Positions 58,085-64,000 of a stretch of 64,000 nt of DNA are shown piece by piece. The DNA is from Salinisphaera sp. (GTDB lineage: Bacteria; Pseudomonadota; Gammaproteobacteria; Nevskiales; Salinisphaeraceae): positions 1 through 64,000 of the forward strand of contig JAQIBT010000120.1 in the NCBI GenBank assembly GCA_027858915.1, written 5' to 3'. How positions within the stretch are numbered: position 1 is the first letter of the stretch; each line of letters begins with the position of its first letter. Position numbers and translations under genes: made by a program. The notes beneath the pieces are model-generated. The model saw only the letters and a program-made list of their open reading frames with translations, made no database searches and had not been told where the DNA came from.

Positions 58085-61000
58085 ATGAGCAAGAATTCCC
58101 CAGCCGTCGACCAGGCAACCTCTCGAATCCCTATCGTCGCTATCGGCGCCTCGGCCGGCGGGCTCAAGCAGATCAGCGCGCTGCTCGAGGCATTGCCAGA
58201 AGACACCGGGGCCGCTTTTGTGGTCGTACAGCATCTGTCCAGCGAGCACATCTCGCAACTGCCAGAACTGCTGGCGCGGGCGACCCGCCTCGAGGTCATC
58301 TCGGTCGAGGATGGCACCCGCGCACGTCCCAACTGCATCCACGTGATGCCCGAAGACACGGCGCTGGAGATCGAGGGCGATACCTTTGTGTTCGTGCCGA
58401 AAACGCATGAGCCAGGGCCCACGGTGATCGATCATTTCATGCGCTCGCTGGCCAGCGCCCGTGGTCCACAGGCAGTCGGGATCATTCTCTCGGGCACTGG
58501 CAGCGACGGCGCGCTGGGGCTCAAGGCCCTCAAACGTTGCGGCGGCCTGGCGCTGGTTCAGGATCCGTCGACCGCCGAGCACCCGGGCATGCCTCGCGCG
58601 GCCATCAACAGCGCATCGCCCGACTACGTGCTGGCAACGACCGAGCTGGTGGCGCCGCTGTGCAATCATCTTGCGCACAACATGACCGATTCCGGCCCGG
58701 CATTCGAGGACCAGGAGCCAGAAGAGAGCGTCCTGGAGGATGCTACGCTGCGGCGAGCGCTGCGGGTGCTGGCCAACGCGGACGACAAGCGCGATTTCTC
58801 GCAATACAAGGCGGGCATGCTAAAGCGCCGGTTGCAGCGGCGCATAGGGCTGGTTGGCGTGAAAGACGAAGACCGCTATATCCACCGGTTGCAGGACAAC
58901 AGCGATGAGCGTCGCGCCCTCGCGCAGGATTTTTTGATCAGCGTGACCGATTTCTTCCGAGATACCGACGCCTTCGGCGTGCTCTGCGAACGCGTATTTC
59001 CCCAGCTGCTGGCAGACCGCAACGCGTCGGACCCGGTGCGCGTATGGGTGCCAGGCTGTGCTACCGGGGAGGAAGCCTATTCCATGGCGATGGCGCTCGA
59101 CGAGGCGATTGAGGCGTCTAGCCAGGCACATCAGTTTATCGTGTTCGCCAGCGACATCGATGCCCGCGCGCTGGAAGTCGCGCGGCTCGGCCTGTATCCA
59201 GAGACGATTGCCGCTGAAGTATCAAAACCGCGGTTGCGGCGCTATTTCGAACGCCACGGCGATGAATATCGGATCAAACGGAGCCTGCGCGAACAGGTGG
59301 TATTCGCCACCCAGAACCTAACCGAAGACCCGCCCTATGCACGGCTGGATCTGATCAGCTGCCGCAACCTGCTGATGTATCTGCGGCCCGAGGCCCAGAA
59401 ACAGGTGATTGCGACTTTTCATTTCGCACTCAAGCCACAGGGCACGCTGTTTCTTGGTTCCGCCGAAACACTGAGCGGCCAGATCAATCTGTTCGAGTCC
59501 TTCGACAAGAATGCCCGCCTGTTCACCCGTATCGGCGCGTCGCACGGCACGACGCGGCACGAACTGCCGTTTGCCGCCTATGGCGGCCGCAAGCGCTCTG
59601 GAGAGGAGATGTCGCCCGAAAACCAGAGCCAGCACGAGAACCCGGAGCACATTGCGCGCGATCTCCTGCTGCGCGAGTTCGTCCCGGCATCGGTATTGAT
59701 CAATCGCAAGTACGAAATTCTATGCAGCTACGGCGAAACACGCGATTTTCTGAATCTGCCGTTTGGCGCTTCGTCGTTATCGTTAGTCGATATGGTGCGC
59801 GATGGCTATCGCAGCCATACACGGGCCGCAACGCATCGAGCATTTCGTGACGATACGTCCGCCGAGATCGTGGCCACGGTGCCGGCCTACGGCGATCATC
59901 CGATACGCATCACGGCGCGCCCGCTGCATAAGCCCGAGTCGGCTCGCGGCCTGGCGTTTGTCACTTTCGAACGCATTCAGCGGGGGTTGCCCGCTGACAC
60001 GCCAGCCGCCAACACCGAGAACGAGCGTCAGCTTGTCGACGACCTCGCAGCTGTACGCAGCGAACTGAACACCACTATTCAATCGCTGGAAGCCTCAAAC
60101 GAGGATCTCAATGGATCCAACGAAGAAGTGTTGTCGATGAACGAGGAACTGCGGTCGACCAACGAGGAGCTGCAAACCTCCAAGGAGGAACTGCAGTCGG
60201 TCAACGAAGAACTCAGCACGGTCAATTCCGAGCTCGAAAGCAAGGTGGCCGAACTCGAAACCGCCCACAACGATCTGCAGAATCTGTTCGCAGGAGGGCG
60301 GGTCGCCACGCTGTTTCTCGACCGTGGGCTTTGTATCAAACGCTTCACGCCGACAATCACGGACCTGCTGAGCCTGATCATGTCCGACATCGGGCGGCCG
60401 CTGAGCGATATCTCGCTGAAATTCGACGACCCGGATCTGGAAGCCGACGCCGAGCACACGATGGCGGATCTGACCCACCGCGACAAGGAAGTACGCGCCA
60501 GCAACGGGCGTTGGTATCAACGCCGGATCCTGCCCTACCGGACCCAGAACAATACGATCGACGGCGTGGTGATCACATTTTCTGATATCACTGCACTCAA
60601 GCAGTCAGCAACTGTATCGGCGGAAAGCGAACAGCGGCTGGATCTGGCGATGGGCGCGTTCCGCGGCGGTATGTGGGATATGTACCTGGGGGCGAATGCC
60701 GAGGGCAGCCGGCCAGATCATGTTTATCTGTCGGCTCGTCTCAAGCAACTGCTGGGCTTTGCCGACGATCAGTTCCCCAACTCCATGCAGGCCTGGGAAG
60801 AACGCGTGATCGAGGAGGATCGGGCGGCATTCCGCGATATCGACCGTCGCCAACAAGTCGGTGCCTCGGGCCTGCACTATCGGATCCGGCATCGCGACGG
60901 CAGCATTCGCTGGTTTGCCAGCTACGGCATGCAGGCCGAGGACGGCGCAGGAGGGATGACGCGTTGGGTCGGCATCGATCGCGATATCACCGAACGCAAA

Positions 61001-62110
61001 CTCACTGACATAGACGCAGACCAGGCACGCGCCAGGCTGCGACTGCTGGCCGACGCCGTATCGGAAATGATCGCCTACGTCAACGCCGAGGGCATTTTTC
61101 AATTCGGCAATGGCTTGTTCAACGAATGCTTTGGCCATGCCTGCGGCGGTATTGCCGGGCGCTCGTTGGCACAGGTGTTGGACACTGGCGCCAATGCGGC
61201 GCTGCAGCCTTGTCTGGAGGCAGCGCTGGCCGGGCGCAGCAGCAGTTGTCAATTCGAACAGATCGGCCCAGACGTCCAGCCACAGAAGCTCGCGGCCAAT
61301 CTCGTACCGCAGACGGTCGGCGGCAAGACCATCGGCGCTTATCTGCTGGTCACGCGGATCGGGACCCAGGGCCGGCGCGCCAGCGATCAGATCGACCGCC
61401 AGAGAGGCATGGTCTATCTGCAACGGCTGGCAACGATCGGCAAGATGACCGCGTCGCTGGCCCACGATATCAAGCAGCCGCTGACGGCCATCAACAACTA
61501 TGCCAGCGCGCTCAAGCGCATGGTACATGTCGGCCAGGACGAAGCAGCGCTGATCTCCGCGCTCGACAAGATTGCCGACCAGGTACGCCACGCCAGCGAT
61601 ATGGTCTCGCTTACACGCGATTTCGGCCGCGAGCGCGACACAGACGATTCCGACGCCGATCTCAATACGTTGGTGCAGCGCGCGGTCTCTCTTACCGAGA
61701 ACCTGGCGCATCGGCATCGGATCGAGGTGCATACGGATCTGCAGCGGCCGTTGCCGGTTCTTGAATGCCTGTCAATCCAGATCGAGCAGGTCATCATCAA
61801 CCTGATCGTCAATGCGGTCGATGCCATGGCAGACAGCGACACTGGCGATCGCCATCTGACGTTACGCACCCGGCCGTTTGACGAGCACGGCGTGGAACTC
61901 TCTGTCGAGGATACCGGCAGCGGTATCCCGCCCGAGAAGCTCAAGCGGATCTTCGATACCTTCTATACATCGAAGCTGGAAGGCACAGGGCTCGGACTGT
62001 CGATGAGCCGAGCTATCGTCGAAGCCCATGGTGGGCGTATCTGGGCCGACTCAAGACTGGATCACGGCGCCACATTTGTGATCGAGTTACCCGGTAAAAC
62101 CGCCAGCTAG
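58085..62110 (+). CDS. CheB-CheR-PAS-histidine kinase fusion
   Basis: The 1341-residue protein contains a CheB methylesterase domain (about 15-195: GASAGGL with the catalytic Ser near 23, VVQHLS, LSGTGSDGALG) and a CheR methyltransferase domain (about 220-485: FFRDTDAF, VPGCATGEEAYS). A heptad-rich coiled coil with NEELRSTNEELQTSKEEL follows near 670-725. Then come about three PAS domains (735-840, 850-975, 985-1095) and a kinase core: H-box LAHDIKQPLTAINNY (about 1125-1139), N-box INLIVNAVDAM and G-boxes VEDTGSGIP and GTGLGLSM. It has no membrane segment. The H-box style resembles FixL/NtrB-like kinases. No chemoreceptor or other che gene is near, so it probably serves signalling other than chemotaxis. 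The convergent FixJ-type gene is a likely partner. Confidence 0.93.
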   Translation: MSKNSPAVDQATSRIPIVAIGASAGGLKQISALLEALPEDTGAAFVVVQHLSSEHISQLPELLARATRLEVISVEDGTRARPNCIHVMPEDTALEIEGDTFVFVPKTHEPGPTVIDHFMRSLASARGPQAVGIILSGTGSDGALGLKALKRCGGLALVQDPSTAEHPGMPRAAINSASPDYVLATTELVAPLCNHLAHNMTDSGPAFEDQEPEESVLEDATLRRALRVLANADDKRDFSQYKAGMLKRRLQRRIGLVGVKDEDRYIHRLQDNSDERRALAQDFLISVTDFFRDTDAFGVLCERVFPQLLADRNASDPVRVWVPGCATGEEAYSMAMALDEAIEASSQAHQFIVFASDIDARALEVARLGLYPETIAAEVSKPRLRRYFERHGDEYRIKRSLREQVVFATQNLTEDPPYARLDLISCRNLLMYLRPEAQKQVIATFHFALKPQGTLFLGSAETLSGQINLFESFDKNARLFTRIGASHGTTRHELPFAAYGGRKRSGEEMSPENQSQHENPEHIARDLLLREFVPASVLINRKYEILCSYGETRDFLNLPFGASSLSLVDMVRDGYRSHTRAATHRAFRDDTSAEIVATVPAYGDHPIRITARPLHKPESARGLAFVTFERIQRGLPADTPAANTENERQLVDDLAAVRSELNTTIQSLEASNEDLNGSNEEVLSMNEELRSTNEELQTSKEELQSVNEELSTVNSELESKVAELETAHNDLQNLFAGGRVATLFLDRGLCIKRFTPTITDLLSLIMSDIGRPLSDISLKFDDPDLEADAEHTMADLTHRDKEVRASNGRWYQRRILPYRTQNNTIDGVVITFSDITALKQSATVSAESEQRLDLAMGAFRGGMWDMYLGANAEGSRPDHVYLSARLKQLLGFADDQFPNSMQAWEERVIEEDRAAFRDIDRRQQVGASGLHYRIRHRDGSIRWFASYGMQAEDGAGGMTRWVGIDRDITERKLTDIDADQARARLRLLADAVSEMIAYVNAEGIFQFGNGLFNECFGHACGGIAGRSLAQVLDTGANAALQPCLEAALAGRSSSCQFEQIGPDVQPQKLAANLVPQTVGGKTIGAYLLVTRIGTQGRRASDQIDRQRGMVYLQRLATIGKMTASLAHDIKQPLTAINNYASALKRMVHVGQDEAALISALDKIADQVRHASDMVSLTRDFGRERDTDDSDADLNTLVQRAVSLTENLAHRHRIEVHTDLQRPLPVLECLSIQIEQVIINLIVNAVDAMADSDTGDRHLTLRTRPFDEHGVELSVEDTGSGIPPEKLKRIFDTFYTSKLEGTGLGLSMSRAIVEAHGGRIWADSRLDHGATFVIELPGKTAS

Positions 62111-62126
62111 GGCCTGTTGCCCGGAT

Positions 62127-62756
62127 TCAGCTATCGGCGCCCGGCAGCGTGGATTCGATTGCGACGTACCCACGCACCAGTTCGGCCAGCGAACCGGCGT
62201 GCATCTTCTGCATGACGTTGGCGCGGTGTAATTCCACGGTCTTGGGGCTGATGCCCAGTTCGCGGGCTACCTGCCTGTTCGAGTCGCCGGCGGCGATGCG
62301 CGCGAGCACCTGACGCTCGCGTTCGCTGAGAAGATCGTAGCGGGCGCGACTGGTCGCGCGCTGATTGTCGGCGACCTGCTCCATGCGGTTCTTCTCTACC
62401 GCGTTGCGCACCGCTTGAAGCAGACGCTCGTCGTTCACCGGTTTCATCAGGAACTCGTCGGCTCCCTGGCGCATCGCCCGAACCGAGACTTCCACATCGG
62501 CATAACCGGTCAGGAAGATGATTGGCTTGCGGTGCGGACGCTCGGCGCAGAGCGTCTGCAGTTCCAGACCGCTCATGTCGGGCATACGCAGATCCAGCAA
62601 GATGCACCCTGGGCGCATGGTATCGGATGTCTCAAGGAACGCCTGCGCGCTGGCATAGCTTGCTGTCTCGATATCGACGGTCGATAACAGCAACTCAACC
62701 GAGTCTCTTATGGCTGGATCGTCGTCGACGATGTGTACCAACGCCTTGACTGTCAC
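62127..62756 (-). CDS. FixJ/NarL-type response regulator
   Basis: The 209-residue protein has a receiver domain (HIVDDDPAIRDSVELLL; phosphoacceptor Asp in LLDLRMPDMSG, about residue 57) and a C-terminal LuxR-type helix-turn-helix (LSERERQVLARIAAGDSN, ISPKTVELHRANVMQKM). GTG 62756 is preceded by GAGGT and gives the family N-terminus. It converges on the CheB-CheR kinase with 16 bp between stops, and is probably phosphorylated by it (inference). Confidence 0.92.
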   Translation of the reverse strand: MTVKALVHIVDDDPAIRDSVELLLSTVDIETASYASAQAFLETSDTMRPGCILLDLRMPDMSGLELQTLCAERPHRKPIIFLTGYADVEVSVRAMRQGADEFLMKPVNDERLLQAVRNAVEKNRMEQVADNQRATSRARYDLLSERERQVLARIAAGDSNRQVARELGISPKTVELHRANVMQKMHAGSLAELVRGYVAIESTLPGADS

Positions 62757-62944
62757 AAATGACCTCGGTGCGCATGGGGATAACCCCAAGTTACCAGCTT
62801 ATAGGGCCGGCCGATGCGGGCAGTTCTCAGCCCACGCCGTCTGCTCCCGATCCACAACCCCATGCAGTTGACTATTGCCGCGCAAACGGCAGGGCCGCAT
62901 CCACGCCATGCGGGACATCGGCCCCGCCGTTGTGGGGGCCTCGA

Positions 62945-62970
62945 CGCTATCCGCATCATTGCGGATAGCG
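62945..62970. promoter_or_regulatory. Perfect 11-bp inverted repeat between divergent regulators
   Basis: CGCTATCCGCA/TGCGGATAGCG with a 4-nt loop TCAT, in the 392-bp space between the FixJ-type gene and the single-domain receiver. No T-run follows, so an operator for a dimeric regulator is more likely than a terminator. Confidence 0.55.
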
Positions 62971-63148
62971 TTCTGCGGCCGGCGGGCTCAGGGTACAGAT
63001 AATGACCCGGGTCGAACACGACTGGCCTTGCCTGCGTCGTCGGGTATCACAGCGTCTCGATGCAATGCATTGATACCGCGCGGGCTCATGCATCGTGATG
63101 AACGGCCGATACTTAACGCACACGGCTTAGCGCTATTTGAGTCGCCTT

Positions 63149-63541
63149 ATGTTTGATCCTCGGCAGGCTACTGTAATCATCATCGACGACGATGCCGCGC
63201 AGCGGGCGTCGCTGGAGTTATTGCTCGCCACCGCCGATTATCGATGCCGATGCTATGCATGCGCCGAGGATTATCTGGACCAGGCCCAACCACAGACGCC
63301 TAGCTGCCTGTTGCTCGATATGCATCTGCCAGGCATGAGCGGGATCGAGCTTCAACAAAGACTCGGTGGTCGCCGGCCGTGCCTGCCGGTGATCTTTCTC
63401 AGCGGCGATGCCAATGCCGAAGACATCAAGCGAGCCGATGCCGCCGGCGCCGTGGATTTTCTTCGCAAGCCGTTCGAGGCTTGCCGCCTCCTGGACAGCA
63501 TCGAGCTGGGCCTGAAGCGCAGCCTTCATCTGGCCGACTGA
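63149..63541 (+). CDS. Single-domain response regulator (FixJ-like receiver)
   Basis: The 130-residue protein is a receiver domain only: VIIIDDDAAQRASLELLL, phosphoacceptor in LLDMHLPGMSG (about 56) and the lysine in FLRKPFEA (about 107). No output domain follows, so it may act by competing for, or relaying, phosphate, or by protein binding. Its sequence is close in style to the receiver of the divergent FixJ-type regulator. ATG 63149 is preferred over a TTG at 63137. Confidence 0.85.
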   Translation: MFDPRQATVIIIDDDAAQRASLELLLATADYRCRCYACAEDYLDQAQPQTPSCLLLDMHLPGMSGIELQQRLGGRRPCLPVIFLSGDANAEDIKRADAAGAVDFLRKPFEACRLLDSIELGLKRSLHLAD

Positions 63542-63631
63542 CGAATTGAATACGCGCGTATTCGTTCACGATTCGTTATCGGCAGTCGCGCACGCTCAGG
63601 TAAGCTCATAGCCTTTTGAGGACACCTGCGC

Positions 63632-64000
63632 GTGAGCGATCTGTTCAATGTCGTGCTGCTCGGCATCATCGAAGGCATTACCGAATTCCTGCCGATCTCG
63701 AGCACCGGGCACCTGCTGATTGCCGAGCGCTGGCTGGGCCAGCGCTCGGATCTGTTCAACATCGTGATTCAGGCCGGCGCCATCCTGGCAGTCTGCCTGA
63801 TTTATCGCGCGCGTATCTGGGCTTTGCTGACCCAGTGGCGTGACCCCGAAAAGCGCGATTATCTGGCCAAGCTGATACTGGCCTTTCTGATTACGGCGGT
63901 ACTGGGCCTCGTGGCCGTCAAGATGGGCTTCAAGCTGCCGAAAGAACTTCACGGCATCGCCTGGGCATTGATCATTGGCGGTATCTGGATGATTGTGGCC
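63632..64000 (+). CDS. uppP: Undecaprenyl-diphosphate phosphatase, partial at window end
   Basis: UppP (BacA) recycles undecaprenyl pyrophosphate at the membrane for cell-wall synthesis. The 123 visible residues start [20 protein letters not shown] and continue [15 protein letters not shown], the catalytic Glu-rich and Ser motifs of the family, with further membrane helices. GTG 63632 has GAGG about 10 bp upstream. The gene runs off the right edge. Confidence 0.95.
   Translation, partial: MSDLFNVVLLGIIEGITEFLPISSTGHLLIAERWLGQRSDLFNIVIQAGAILAVCLIYRARIWALLTQWRDPEKRDYLAKLILAFLITAVLGLVAVKMGFKLPKELHGIAWALIIGGIWMIVA

Overview
The window looks like the chromosome of a high-GC gammaproteobacterium. 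Evidence is the rpsU-yqeY-dnaG-rpoD macromolecular-synthesis block, a dprA/lysM/def/fmt/rsmB block, his and tat genes close together, a two-cysteine OxyR, TrkAH and ThrB of the kinase-fold type. Salinisphaera or a relative is my best guess, but that is an inference from gene content and codon style, not a database match. LAYOUT. 0.6-3.0 kb (minus): hisI-hisE-tatA-tatB-tatC. 3.1-11.9 kb (plus): trkA, a 285-bp transposon-like element with inverted ends, trkH, a TPR protein, thrB, dtd, hisB-hisH-hisA-hisF and a SIMPL protein. 12.4-15.5 kb: one large phospholipase-D-like/DEAH helicase/DUF3427 protein, flanked by oppositely oriented short dispersed repeats; it is a probable acquired restriction/defence-type gene. 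15.8-19.3 kb (minus): PfpI-like protein, then def-fmt-rsmB. 19.4-33.7 kb (mostly plus): LysM lipoprotein, dprA, smg, topA, tsaC, hemF, oxyR, slt, cca, folM-like; folB-folK (minus) and an AEC transporter. 33.6-39.4 kb: tsaD (minus), then rpsU, yqeY, dnaG, rpoD and a strong terminator. 39.5-44.0 kb: four tightly packed plus-strand genes encode an exported cupredoxin, a membrane sensor with degenerate GGDEF and intact EAL (interrupted by one in-frame TAG), a DUF3034-like outer-membrane protein and a lipoprotein truncated globin. 44.07 kb: tRNA-Ile2(CAU). 44.1-53.05 kb: an integrated island of about 8.9 kb, bounded by a perfect 42-bp duplication of the tRNA 3' half, with a decaying tyrosine integrase at its right end. 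Its cargo is a 24-residue membrane peptide, an orphan PDZ segment, a 141-bp inverted-repeat element, a CHAD protein, GNAT debris, an outer-membrane protein and a secreted beta-propeller/phosphoesterase. 53.2-57.7 kb: an OlsB-like N-acyltransferase, a frameshifted FAD oxidoreductase with a small membrane protein (minus), and a SRPBCC protein overlapping a zinc alcohol dehydrogenase. 58.1-63.5 kb: a 1341-residue CheB-CheR-PAS-histidine kinase fusion, a convergent FixJ-type regulator and a divergent single-domain receiver. The window ends inside uppP. HOW THE GENES WORK TOGETHER. Most of the window is housekeeping: protein export, histidine biosynthesis, potassium uptake, translation initiation, folate, tRNA modification, replication and transcription. 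The parts most worth attention are the cupredoxin/c-di-GMP/globin operon, the tRNA-bounded island with its phosphorus-related cargo, the inverted-repeat element whose end lies 2 bp before the trkH start codon, the solitary DUF3427 helicase, and the CheB-CheR kinase with FixJ-like partners.
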